Positions 52,348-60,510 of a DNA stretch of 64,000 nt are shown here, piece after piece (positions within the stretch are counted from its first letter, which is position 1; the number at the start of each line of letters is the position of its first letter). The notes below the pieces were generated by a model. It was not told where the DNA came from. It did no database searches and worked only from the letters and a program-made list of their open reading frames with translations. The DNA comes from Flavobacterium sharifuzzamanii (GTDB lineage Bacteria > Bacteroidota > Bacteroidia > Flavobacteriales > Flavobacteriaceae), in assembly GCF_003254585.1 (NCBI RefSeq), contig NZ_QJGZ01000039.1, positions 434,001-498,000 of the forward strand. Reading direction: 5' to 3'. Both the position numbers and the translations under genes were made by a program.

Positions 52348-52420
52348 ATGTCGCTCCTATGGAGCTTCAAATCTTATTCGATTATTATAATTGCTATAAA
52401 TATTTTGCTTCTCTGAAGCA
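52348..52420. repeat. REP-like palindromes downstream of the second RAYT gene
   Basis: One type A element (atgtcgctcctatggagct, 52348-52366) and one type B element (GCTTCTCTGAAGC with tataaatatttt before it, about 52396-52420) mirror the upstream array. Confidence 0.78.
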
Positions 52421-52435
52421 TTTTTTAAATACCAC

Positions 52436-53374
52436 ATGATCTTGAAACTGATTTACGCCACATTCTTTATCAGCATTTTTGGGTGTTTTGCCCAAAACGA
52501 TTCCCTGCAAAATCCGTATTTTAAATCATACAATGATAAAATTACCGCTAGTATTTATTATCTAGATACTTCCAATAGTTTTCAGATTGCTTCAGATAAT
52601 ACCGATCCAAAAACATATGTAAATCTAATTCCGAATCGAAGAGAACAAATAGGTTTTACATTAAATTATAAAATCATTGATATTACAATTGGTTTTGCTC
52701 CCAAATTTTTAAGTCAGAACAAAGGTGATTCTCATTCCAAGAATTTTAATTTCAACACCCGTTTTTATTTAAAAAAATGGATGCAGTCGTTCACTTTCAT
52801 TAATCAAAAAGGATTTTATATTAGTGATGATAATATTACAGCTCAGCTGCCTAATATGCGTACCACAAAAATTGGCGGATCTACTTCTTATGTTTTCAAT
52901 GATAAATTCTCTTTTAAAACATTGGTAAGCCAAAACGAATGGCAGACCAAAAGTTCTGGAAGTTTCATTCCGTCATTCTCTTTTTATTATACAAACTTGG
53001 ACTTAAACACTCCCGATTCGTCGCCTGGAGATATTTACGTTTTAACACTCGCTCCCTCCTATTTTTACAATTTCGTAATCAGTGATCGGGTTTTAATTGG
53101 TGCGGGACTTGCCTTAGGCGCGGGAATTAATATTGTTGACGGTGATACCTCAGCTTTATACCAAGCCGACTTCAATTTAAAACTGGCTTATAACAAAGAC
53201 CGATTTTTCGGCTTTGTCAGTCTCAACACAATAGGCTTTGCACAAGATGATAAAGTCGATCCGCGATTGAATGATAATATTTCTACTCTAAAATTATCTA
53301 TGGGTTATCGATTTAATGCTCCAAAAAAGGTAAAAGAAGTCTACGATAAGGTGAATGAAAAAATAGGCCTTTGA
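52436..53374 (+). CDS. Outer-membrane beta-barrel protein, DUF4421-like
   Basis: This 312-residue protein has a signal peptide ending near GCFAQ. Amphipathic strands alternate through the sequence, with glycine at turns (ILTAG..ALGAGINIV, FGFVSLNTIGFA). It closes with LKLSMGYRFNAP and a short helical tail, KKVKEVYDKVNEKIGL. I recognise the DUF4421 type, of unknown role. The leader AAATACCAC directly abuts the ATG. It lies between the second RAYT island and the aldolase gene, and may be monocistronic. Confidence 0.75.
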   Translation: MILKLIYATFFISIFGCFAQNDSLQNPYFKSYNDKITASIYYLDTSNSFQIASDNTDPKTYVNLIPNRREQIGFTLNYKIIDITIGFAPKFLSQNKGDSHSKNFNFNTRFYLKKWMQSFTFINQKGFYISDDNITAQLPNMRTTKIGGSTSYVFNDKFSFKTLVSQNEWQTKSSGSFIPSFSFYYTNLDLNTPDSSPGDIYVLTLAPSYFYNFVISDRVLIGAGLALGAGINIVDGDTSALYQADFNLKLAYNKDRFFGFVSLNTIGFAQDDKVDPRLNDNISTLKLSMGYRFNAPKKVKEVYDKVNEKIGL

Positions 53375-53456
53375 GAAATCTTAATCTGAAATAAACCGAA
53401 AGCCCAACAAAATTGCTTAAATTACAGAGATTTATGAAAAACTAAAATTCATTATT

Positions 53457-54353
53457 ATGGGAAATAGGAATACAGAACAATTAAATCTCATGCATTTTGG
53501 AAAAGGGTTTATCGCAGCACTTGACCAAAGCGGTGGCAGCACACCAAAGGCATTATCGCAATATGGTGTTCAAGAAAATCAATATTCAAATGACGAAGAA
53601 ATGTACACTCTTGTACATGAAATGAGAACTAGAATTATTAAAAGTCCTGCTTTTGATAGCCAATATATTCTGGGTGCAATTTTGTTTGAAAATACAATGG
53701 ATCGCAAAATCGACGGACAATGGACCGCAGATTATTTATGGGATAAAAAACATATTATTCCTTTCTTGAAAGTAGATAAAGGTCTAGCCGAAACTGTAAA
53801 CGGCGTACAATTAATGAAACCAATTTCTGGTTTAGATGAATTGCTAGATCGCGCTGTTGAACGAAATATTTTTGGAACTAAAATGCGTTCTGTTATTAAA
53901 GAAGCCAATCCTAACGGTATAAGAGATATTGTTGCGCAGCAATTTGAAGTAGGAAAACAAATTTTCAGTAAAGGTTTAATTCCGATTATAGAACCTGAAG
54001 TTGATATTTACAGTACTGATAAAGAAAAATCGGAACAGATACTGAAAGAAGAAATCCAAAAACAGCTTAATTCATTGGATAAAGATGTAAAAGTAATGCT
54101 GAAACTTTCAATTCCGACTGTGAACAACTTTTACAGTGATCTTATTTCAGACGCACATGTTGTTCGTGTTGTAGCGCTCTCTGGCGGATATTCTCGCGAA
54201 GATGCAAATCAAAAACTCTCTCAAAACCACGGATTGATTGCCAGTTTTTCTAGAGCATTATCTGAAGGACTTACCGCTGACCAGTCTGATGAAGAATTTA
54301 ATGCTGAATTAAAAGAAACCATTAAAGGAATTTATATGGCTTCAATTACTTAG
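53457..54353 (+). CDS. fda: Class I fructose-bisphosphate aldolase
   Basis: This 298-residue protein is of the short bacterial class I type. Recognised: [20 protein letters not shown] near the N-terminus, [27 protein letters not shown] (substrate-binding lysine region), [17 protein letters not shown] with the Schiff-base lysine region, and [11 protein letters not shown]. It cleaves fructose-1,6-bisphosphate. It is preceded by an 82-bp gap and followed by a REP-type element and terminator. Confidence 0.93.
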   Translation: MGNRNTEQLNLMHFGKGFIAALDQSGGSTPKALSQYGVQENQYSNDEEMYTLVHEMRTRIIKSPAFDSQYILGAILFENTMDRKIDGQWTADYLWDKKHIIPFLKVDKGLAETVNGVQLMKPISGLDELLDRAVERNIFGTKMRSVIKEANPNGIRDIVAQQFEVGKQIFSKGLIPIIEPEVDIYSTDKEKSEQILKEEIQKQLNSLDKDVKVMLKLSIPTVNNFYSDLISDAHVVRVVALSGGYSREDANQKLSQNHGLIASFSRALSEGLTADQSDEEFNAELKETIKGIYMASIT

Positions 54354-54370
54354 GAAACTGAAAAAACCAA

Positions 54371-54440
54371 ACGTTCCTACGGAACGTAAATAAACGGCAT
54401 TGATAATTTTTTTCTACCGATGAAACATTCCTACGGAATG
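54371..54440. repeat. REP/BIME-like element, GTTCCTACGGAAC family, copy 1
   Basis: Palindromes acgttcctacggaacgt (54371-54387) and cattcctacggaatg (54426-54440) are separated by a spacer with ttctaccgatgaaa. The same unit recurs near 60250 and 60360 in both orientations. No transposase of this family is in the window. Confidence 0.78.
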
Positions 54441-54453
54441 AATTGTTTTTTTG

Positions 54454-54497
54454 AAAAGAAAAATCCCTGATAGTCTCGTATCAGGGATTTTTCTTTT
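54454..54497. terminator. Strong bidirectional terminator
   Basis: A perfect 19-bp stem (aaaagaaaaatccctgata and complement) with a 6-nt loop lies between the convergent aldolase and 54503 genes. Confidence 0.9.
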
Positions 54498-54502
54498 TTC
54501 GA

Positions 54503-56380
54503 TTATTTAGAAGTCATTTCTTCAGCTAAATCTAATGTCTGCAAAATGATGTTTTTATCAGACTTAAAAGAGTTTAGTTTAAAAACGAATTTCAATTTAT
54601 TATCAATTAATTTTTTTGGAGATTCTATAGAAATATCTGAAAACTGAGATGAAATTTTAGTCATTCGATCCAATTCTGAATCTTTTACATTTTTCCCAAA
54701 TGTTTTTACGGTTTGGGCAATATCGAGCTTTCCAGAAATATAATTTTTACTCAAATCTTTCTTAGCGTCTTTGGCAAAAGAACCTTTTCCTGCTGCAAAA
54801 TACTCTTTTGTATTGGCAACAATTACGACATCTTTCTCTTTCACAATAAAAATATCGCCATACTCTTTTGTACCTGTAACAATGTATGAATTTCCATTTG
54901 GAATCAGCACTTTTTTACGAACTCCCAATTGCAATAATTTATCTCCAAAAGTCGGATGCGTAGAAGTAAAAATTACAGAAAACAACGGAATATCTTTTTT
55001 CACTTTTTCCTCCGTTATTTTTTCTTCATAATTCTCATCATAATCATACTTTTTGGTCATTACCTCAACTTCTTTCGTATCGTATAAAAAAGCGCTTAAA
55101 TCACCATCAAAAAGCTTTGCTGTTGCTTCTTCATCAACAATTGTAGAAATCAGATCTGTAATTAGGGTAATATCTTCTTTCGCGAATTTTGGATTTTGAA
55201 ATATCTCCGACATTAATGACGGAAAGTTTTCAAGTGCCGCTTTTGTATTGGCATGATACGAAATGTATCCTAAAGGTTTTTCTGCAGGAAAATAATTAAA
55301 GATATTTTTATTGATTTTTCTATCGCTGATCTTGCTTACAACCGCAGCAATCTCTGGAGCGTATTCAACCACTTCTTCAATTCTAGAATTATCATTGTCA
55401 AAATAGAAATCTAGATTAATGCCTTTTACGAAATTTCCAAAGTTCTTCTGAAATGGCAGATATTTATCATAACCACCAAATAATGCCATTGGATAATTGT
55501 ACAGCGAGTAGAAACTAGACATAAATCCGCCATAATTTACCCAAGACGAAATATCTGCCGACATATTTATTTTTGAAAAGCTTGGCGCCGTAAAACCATT
55601 TTCAAATAAACCTTTTATAATTTCCTTCTGTTGCTCGGCAAGTTTTTTATCAAATTCTGCTTGTTCTGCCGTATATTCTTCATAAGGATTTCCATCGTAC
55701 AGATAATCTTGTTCCACCGTTTCGGCTGATCCAGCCTGTGCATCAGCTATCTTTGGTTCATCACGCATTACAGACGGCTCTGCTATTTTTGGCGGATTTG
55801 GCGCTTCTTCTACTCCGTATACTTTCGGTGTATCTACAATTACCGTCTCTTCATAAGCCTCAGAAATTCCTATCGAATCATTTAAAACTGGAGGCCCGTC
55901 TGGGGAAGCATAAAATTTATTCGGAAGTCTTTTTGTTAATTCAAATATCACCAAATAATTATCATTCCATACAAATGATCTTTTTAAACCGCTTGGTGTA
56001 AAAACAGCATATTTTCCGAATGCTTCAATTGTACCATTCTTTTCATTAGCACCTTGTTTTTCAATCAGATATTGTCTTACCGCTTCTTTGTTTTTTATCG
56101 GAATGGTAACCTGATAAAACGGAATGCTATCTAAGAAATTTCCATGAACCGTAATTTTTTGGTCCAATTGAATAATCGTAGTATACTGACGAAGATCAAA
56201 ATCAGGTTTTTTGCTGGTGTATTTCGTAATAATCGAATGATTCAGCACTTCATCTATACTGACTTTTTTAGAAAGTTGATTTCCGTTAAACTGTACAAAA
56301 TAATCGTATTTGTCAGGACTCGTTTGTCCAAAAGCAAAATACGTGGCAAATAGAAAAATTAAAATGTAAAAATGCTTCAT
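54503..56380 (-). CDS. Large secreted protein of unknown function
   Basis: This 625-residue protein has a signal peptide (MKHFYILIFLFATYFAFGQ). Residues about 165-250 are Pro/Glu/Ala-rich and disordered-looking. The rest is alpha/beta with long charged helices (LITDLISTIVDEEATAKLF). Fragments such as LGYISYHANTKAALENFPSLM recall uncharacterised DUF-type periplasmic proteins of Bacteroidota, but I cannot name the family. It starts 4 bp after the stop of a small lipoprotein gene and is probably co-expressed and works with it. Confidence 0.7.
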   Translation of the reverse strand: MKHFYILIFLFATYFAFGQTSPDKYDYFVQFNGNQLSKKVSIDEVLNHSIITKYTSKKPDFDLRQYTTIIQLDQKITVHGNFLDSIPFYQVTIPIKNKEAVRQYLIEKQGANEKNGTIEAFGKYAVFTPSGLKRSFVWNDNYLVIFELTKRLPNKFYASPDGPPVLNDSIGISEAYEETVIVDTPKVYGVEEAPNPPKIAEPSVMRDEPKIADAQAGSAETVEQDYLYDGNPYEEYTAEQAEFDKKLAEQQKEIIKGLFENGFTAPSFSKINMSADISSWVNYGGFMSSFYSLYNYPMALFGGYDKYLPFQKNFGNFVKGINLDFYFDNDNSRIEEVVEYAPEIAAVVSKISDRKINKNIFNYFPAEKPLGYISYHANTKAALENFPSLMSEIFQNPKFAKEDITLITDLISTIVDEEATAKLFDGDLSAFLYDTKEVEVMTKKYDYDENYEEKITEEKVKKDIPLFSVIFTSTHPTFGDKLLQLGVRKKVLIPNGNSYIVTGTKEYGDIFIVKEKDVVIVANTKEYFAAGKGSFAKDAKKDLSKNYISGKLDIAQTVKTFGKNVKDSELDRMTKISSQFSDISIESPKKLIDNKLKFVFKLNSFKSDKNIILQTLDLAEEMTSK

Positions 56381-56384
56381 AAAA

Positions 56385-57017
56385 TCAAGGCGTTAATTGG
56401 ATGGTATTATTCATTAAAGTCGATTTCTTAAATACGCTGTACATACTTTGTTTTAAAAAAACCGTCTTTTTGTTTTTGGAAATTTTGCTGTTTGCATTGT
56501 CAACAGCTACAATATCTTTATCGAAAGTATAAATAGAAATAATGCTGGCTTCTTCTAGATCTTTCTTTTTCTTTGGGTCGTTTACGACTTTTTCTGGAAC
56601 TGGATAAGAAGCAATTCTTTCGAAAGTTTTGCCGCTTCCGCTAAAGTGAATCTGATCACGCTGATTGTTGATTGTATTTACAACAGCGTTGAGTGCTTTC
56701 AGATTGGCGTAGTTGAGTTTGATAATGAAAACGTAATTCTGAAAATCTGTTTTGGTGCTAACGTTGGAAATCCCGTTAATCTTTAAAGCTTTTTCTTTAA
56801 AATCACTGAGTTTAGCGGTAATTTCTTGTTCATTCGGAATTTTTACGCCATCGACTTCTTCCAGCCAAATAGCCGATTTGGTTTTAAACCAAGATTTAGA
56901 AAAGTCCACAATTAGAGTATATTCACCACTTTGGTCGTCGTGGTGTTTGATTCTTTCTGTAATCTCAAAACAACTCGTTAAGAGCAGACAGCAAAATAAA
57001 GCGAGAATTTTCTTCAT
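56385..57017 (-). CDS. Hypothetical lipoprotein, paired with the 54503 gene
   Basis: This 210-residue protein has its lipobox at LLLTSC16 and the mature start FEITERIKHHDDQSGEY. It is a mixed alpha/beta sequence with lysine-rich KKKKDLEEAS. There is no recognised domain. The 4-bp gap to the large secreted protein gene suggests a two-gene operon, a cell-surface or periplasmic pair of unknown role. Confidence 0.72.
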   Translation of the reverse strand: MKKILALFCCLLLTSCFEITERIKHHDDQSGEYTLIVDFSKSWFKTKSAIWLEEVDGVKIPNEQEITAKLSDFKEKALKINGISNVSTKTDFQNYVFIIKLNYANLKALNAVVNTINNQRDQIHFSGSGKTFERIASYPVPEKVVNDPKKKKDLEEASIISIYTFDKDIVAVDNANSKISKNKKTVFLKQSMYSVFKKSTLMNNTIQLTP

Positions 57018-57087
57018 TTTGCAAATTTAGATGGAATATTCTGAATAACCATGATATGTCTAAATTCTTAATCTTTAGTTTGAATAA

Positions 57088-57474
57088 TTAAAAAGGTCCA
57101 ATATCTTCATAAAGTGATTTATCTTCAATAAGAAATGATTCATAATCAAACAAAAAATTCCAAACTAAAATATAGAAATCTCTAATTGAAATTTGTGTTG
57201 GAAGTTCCAATTGTGCCAAAGTTTGGTCGTAAGATCTTTTAAGTTCATAATCTGTCCAGAAATTTATGGCAAATCGAAAGCTTTCCTTACATCTATATTG
57301 CCAAGAAATATTTTCAAGTTCTAATTCTGGTTTCAAAAAACTATTCACTAGTTTTTCAATACTAGCGTGGTTATTTAAATTTAATCCCAGTATTTCAGCA
57401 GGAATTTCATATCCTTCACCCATAAAAGCCCAGAATCTCCAGATATAACCCTCACTTACTTTTTTTGTTTTCAT
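57088..57474 (-). CDS. Hypothetical small protein, immunity-like context
   Basis: This 128-residue, cytoplasmic-looking protein is rich in aromatics (IWRFWAFMGEG; FYILVWNFLFDYESFL). No family is recognised. It lies with two other small genes (57527, 58045) of immunity-like type. Such runs often hold antidotes for polymorphic toxins; no toxin gene is in this window. The gap to the next gene is 52 bp. Function is inferred from context only. Confidence 0.6.
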   Translation of the reverse strand: MKTKKVSEGYIWRFWAFMGEGYEIPAEILGLNLNNHASIEKLVNSFLKPELELENISWQYRCKESFRFAINFWTDYELKRSYDQTLAQLELPTQISIRDFYILVWNFLFDYESFLIEDKSLYEDIGPF

Positions 57475-57526
57475 CTTAAAAAGTTTTAAAACTGAAGTTA
57501 CTATTATTCGCTAGCGTGGATTTTAT

Positions 57527-57859
57527 TTACAATTCATTCATCAAATAATCAAAAAGCTTTTCTGCAAAAAATTGCTCGTGTCCCTCTTTTATCAACATAG
57601 AAAAAAAATAATTTTGACTTAAATATGATTCGTATTCATAATAAGGAATCAAGAGAAACTTGACATAACTTAAATAAATATTTTTAACCTCATTTGAAAT
57701 AATATTCAAATCAAGATTTGTATTTGTAACGTCATAAAAGACTTCAAAATAAGATTTATTAATTCTCTTAATTGTTATGTAAGTAATTTTATTTTTTTGA
57801 CAATTTTGCCAATGCACATTTACAACTTTTGAATTATCGGTATAAATAAATTTTTTCAT
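57527..57859 (-). CDS. Hypothetical small protein, immunity-like context
   Basis: This 110-residue protein begins FIYTDNSKVVNVHW. It is acidic to neutral with many Tyr/Asn, and has no membrane segment or known motif. Codon use is very AT-rich (for example runs of AAT/TAT). A large inverted repeat starts 16 bp upstream of its ATG (57875). Confidence 0.55.
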   Translation of the reverse strand: MKKFIYTDNSKVVNVHWQNCQKNKITYITIKRINKSYFEVFYDVTNTNLDLNIISNEVKNIYLSYVKFLLIPYYEYESYLSQNYFFSMLIKEGHEQFFAEKLFDYLMNEL

Positions 57860-57874
57860 TTTGTATGTTATTTA

Positions 57875-57980
57875 CGATAGCGCGGATTTGCAATCCGTGC
57901 CCGCAACAGTGAGACCCAATACTAATTCTCAAAGCAAAAAATCAATCTTTGCTGGCACGGATTGCAAATCCGCGCTATCG
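57875..57980. repeat. 27-bp perfect inverted repeat enclosing 52 nt
   Basis: The arms at 57875-57901 and 57954-57980 are exact complements (cgatagcgcggatttgcaat onward). Each arm itself contains the palindrome cggatttgcaatccg. The 52-nt loop has agcaaag/ctttgct words. It is GC-richer than its surroundings and has no coding content; it looks like an intergenic repeat element or a double hairpin. Confidence 0.8.
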
Positions 57981-58044
57981 GGAGAAACAAGAAGTTGCGC
58001 ATAATTATGATTTCGTGGAATGTGTAAGCTATAAACTTTTATGG

Positions 58045-58548
58045 TTACTCCTCATCATAAGCATCTCCATAAGGCTCAAATTCATCATCAAGCCAAAACC
58101 AATCTTCTCCGTTACTAGAATATAATTTTTCTAATAATTCTGTAAAACTTTTAGCAATTATCATGTTTTCATCTGGAGTTGCATGAGTTTCTAGAAAACT
58201 GTCGTAACAATATCCTAAATGAGATTTTCTTAGATCAATACTTATATATTGGCTTAATTCTGCAGATTCTGCAATCAAAAACCATTCATTGCTTATATCA
58301 TCTTCTAATTCTTCCCATATTATGTCGTCTTCGGGATATAATCGTTTATTGGTTGGAATAAATTCATTTAATGAAACAATTCTTATTCCGTAAGGTTTAT
58401 TGGCAAACAATTCAAGTGAGTCATAATTTTCATAGAAATATTTCAAATCAGAAGGCAATTTAAGATTGCTCTTTGGGGTTGATTCTCTTTTTAAAAGTTT
58501 GCAATTAGGGTCACTTTCTATTTTTTGTAAAACATTTATCATTTCCAT
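58045..58548 (-). CDS. SMI1/KNR4 (SUKH) family protein
   Basis: This 167-residue protein has the SUKH pattern: LPSDLKYFYENYDSLELF near residue 33, then GIRIVSLNEFIPTNK, EWFLIAESAELSQYISIDL, and the C-terminal SFTELLEKLYSSNGEDWFWLDDE. SUKH proteins are common immunity proteins against nuclease and deaminase toxins. Here no toxin neighbour is present; the two small genes downstream on the same strand make it look like an immunity island. Confidence 0.85.
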   Translation of the reverse strand: MEMINVLQKIESDPNCKLLKRESTPKSNLKLPSDLKYFYENYDSLELFANKPYGIRIVSLNEFIPTNKRLYPEDDIIWEELEDDISNEWFLIAESAELSQYISIDLRKSHLGYCYDSFLETHATPDENMIIAKSFTELLEKLYSSNGEDWFWLDDEFEPYGDAYDEE

Positions 58549-58851
58549 TTTATTATTATTTAAAATTCAATTTTTCATTCACTAAATTATTCTTATAGGT
58601 TTTTTCCTAATTTTACAAATCTACTTCAAATAAAAACATCAAACCAAATTTTTAGATAATATTAACTCATTCTACAACAAGCTAAACGCCTTATTTTATT
58701 CCTTTTTCTTTAACTTTGCGCCACTCATTAAAAATTGAGATAAACTTCAAAAAAAATAAAAACAACTGCAGTTTTAGAAATAGATTCTCAGTCTGAGTTT
58801 CAAGGAAATCAACTAAAAATCTAAAATCTAAAAACTAAAAACTAAAATTAT
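58549..58851. other. Divergent gap SUKH gene / hemB
   Basis: 303 bp without a gene. It contains the hemB -7 element at 58711-58718 and a 133-bp hemB leader. The leader has aactgcagtttt, gattctcag/ctgag words and a repeated ctaaaatctaaaa/aactaaaa tract (58796-58848). No terminator-like hairpin is seen. Confidence 0.5.
58711..58718 (+). promoter_or_regulatory. Candidate -7 promoter element for hemB
   Basis: TAACTTTG fits TAnnTTTG. The -33 position has TTA instead of TTG. It implies a long leader of about 127 nt before the hemB ATG. Confidence 0.45.
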
Positions 58852-59847
58852 ATGTTCCCATTACAAAGAGGCAGAAGATTAAGAGTAAATGAATCCATTC
58901 GTTCTTTAGTACGTGAAACCAGCTTAAGTCCATCGGATTTTATGTTTCCAATGTTTATCGCTGAAGGCGAAAATGTAAAAGTTGAAATTCCGTCAATGCC
59001 GGGAATTTTCAGAAGATCAATAGATTTAACAGTTGAAGAGGTAAAAGAACTTTATGATTTAGGAATTCGCGCCGTAAATATTTATGTAAAAGTTAGCGAG
59101 AACCTAAAAGACAATACAGGAAAAGAAGCTTGGAATGCTAACGGATTAATGCAGCAAGCTATTCGTGCCATAAAAGCAGCTTGTCCAGAAATGATCGTTA
59201 TGCCAGATGTAGCTTTAGACCCATATTCTATCTATGGCCACGACGGAATTATAAAAGATGGTGATGTAGAAAACGACAGTACAGTTGATGCTTTAGTAAA
59301 AATGGCTGTTTCGCACGCAGAAGCTGGTGCCGATTTTGTTGCGCCAAGTGATATGATGGACGGACGTGTTTTACGCCTTCGCGAAGGTTTGGATGCTGCT
59401 GGATTTCAGAATGTTGGAATTATGAGTTATTCTGCTAAATATGCTTCAGCTTTTTATGGTCCGTTTAGAGATGCTTTAGATTCGGCTCCAAGAGAAGCTG
59501 ATGTTGTGGTTCCAAAAGATAAAAAAACATATCAAATGGATTATGCAAACCGAATCGAAGCAATCAAAGAAGCTTTGTCTGATGTTGAAGAAGGTGCAGA
59601 TATGGTTATGGTGAAACCAGGAATTGCTTATTTGGATATTGTTCGCGAAATAAAAAATACAGTTCATGTCCCTGTAACTGTTTATCAAGTTTCTGGAGAA
59701 TATGCTATGATTAAAGCCGCATCTGAAAGAGGTTGGCTTGATCACGATAAAATTATGATGGAACAATTAATGTGCATCAAACGTTCGGGCGCTAATCTTA
59801 TTTCTACTTATTTTGCTAAAGAAGCGGCAATACTTTTAAAGAAATAA
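58852..59847 (+). CDS. hemB: Delta-aminolevulinic acid dehydratase (porphobilinogen synthase)
   Basis: This 331-residue protein is full length. Start FPLQRGRRLRVNESIRSLVRET. PDVALDPYSIYGHDGII replaces the Cys-rich zinc motif, so this is the Mg/K type. Schiff-base lysines are in MSYSAKYASAFYGPFRDAL and DMVMVKPGIAYLDIV. It condenses two aminolevulinates to porphobilinogen. It lies 7 kb from the other heme genes and is followed 1 bp later by a cytochrome gene. Confidence 0.96.
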   Translation: MFPLQRGRRLRVNESIRSLVRETSLSPSDFMFPMFIAEGENVKVEIPSMPGIFRRSIDLTVEEVKELYDLGIRAVNIYVKVSENLKDNTGKEAWNANGLMQQAIRAIKAACPEMIVMPDVALDPYSIYGHDGIIKDGDVENDSTVDALVKMAVSHAEAGADFVAPSDMMDGRVLRLREGLDAAGFQNVGIMSYSAKYASAFYGPFRDALDSAPREADVVVPKDKKTYQMDYANRIEAIKEALSDVEEGADMVMVKPGIAYLDIVREIKNTVHVPVTVYQVSGEYAMIKAASERGWLDHDKIMMEQLMCIKRSGANLISTYFAKEAAILLKK

Positions 59848-59848
59848 G

Positions 59849-60247
59849 ATGAAAAAGGTTTTATTTTTATCTGCTGTTTTAGCTTTTGCTTCGTGCAAAA
59901 AAGAAACTTCTGAGCCGACAAACGCAGCAACCGAATCTGTTTCTGAAGGCGAATCGGCGAAAGCCAAAACCCCAGAGGAACTAGGAAAACAAATATTTGA
60001 AAGCAACGGAAATTGTTTCGCATGTCATCAGCCTGATCAAAAAGTGGTTGGACCAAGCATCAAAGAAATTGCTAAAATCTATAAAGACAAAAATGGCAAT
60101 ATCGTTACTTTCTTAAAAGGAAATGCAGAACCAATTGTAGATCCGAGTCAGTTTGAGGTTATGAAAACCAATTTTGCAATTACGCAGTCAATGTCTGATG
60201 AAGAATTGAAAGCTATTGAAGCTTACATCTACAGTAATTTAAAATAA
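59849..60247 (+). CDS. c-type cytochrome lipoprotein
   Basis: This 132-residue lipoprotein has its lipobox at AFASC16. After an acidic linker comes C56-F-A-C59-H60, the heme-binding motif, then a class I cytochrome fold (GPSIKEIAKIYKDKNG). A candidate sixth ligand Met is in QFEVMKTNFAITQSMSDEEL. It is anchored to a membrane and transfers electrons in the periplasm. Sitting 1 bp after hemB, it is probably co-transcribed with heme production. Confidence 0.92.
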   Translation: MKKVLFLSAVLAFASCKKETSEPTNAATESVSEGESAKAKTPEELGKQIFESNGNCFACHQPDQKVVGPSIKEIAKIYKDKNGNIVTFLKGNAEPIVDPSQFEVMKTNFAITQSMSDEELKAIEAYIYSNLK

Positions 60248-60252
60248 TTACA

Positions 60253-60430
60253 AGATGTTCCGTAGGAACATTTCATCGGTAGAAAATTATGTTATAATCC
60301 ATTTACGTTCCATAGGAACGTTTGATATGCTGCATGGTTAAAATTCACGTCAAAATCAAACGTTCCTACGGAACGTAAAAAACGGGGCGCCAATATTTTT
60401 TTTCTACCGATGAAATATTCCTACGGAACA
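60253..60430. repeat. REP/BIME-like elements, GTTCCTACGGAAC family, copies 2 and 3
   Basis: Palindromes: atgttccgtaggaacat (60254-60270), acgttccataggaacgt (60304-60320), acgttcctacggaacgt (60359-60375) and attcctacggaaca (60416-60429). The spacer word ctaccgatgaaa is present as itself (60403-60414) and reverse-complemented (60271-60282). So one unit is inverted relative to copy 1 at 54371 and one is in the same orientation. Confidence 0.8.
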
Positions 60431-60458
60431 TCGTTTGATTATCTAAAAATAGTAAAGC

Positions 60459-60495
60459 AAAAAAGGCGGTTCCGAATATCGGAACCGCCTTTTTT
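60459..60495. terminator. Strong bidirectional terminator
   Basis: A perfect 16-bp stem (aaaaaaggcggttccg and complement) with a 5-nt loop lies between the convergent cytochrome and M13 peptidase genes. Confidence 0.9.
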
Positions 60496-60510
60496 TATCA
60501 TTAAAATGTA

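Noticed and set aside
57875..57980. 27-bp inverted repeat as transposon ends
   Set aside because: Only 52 nt lie between the arms and no transposase or target duplication is present.
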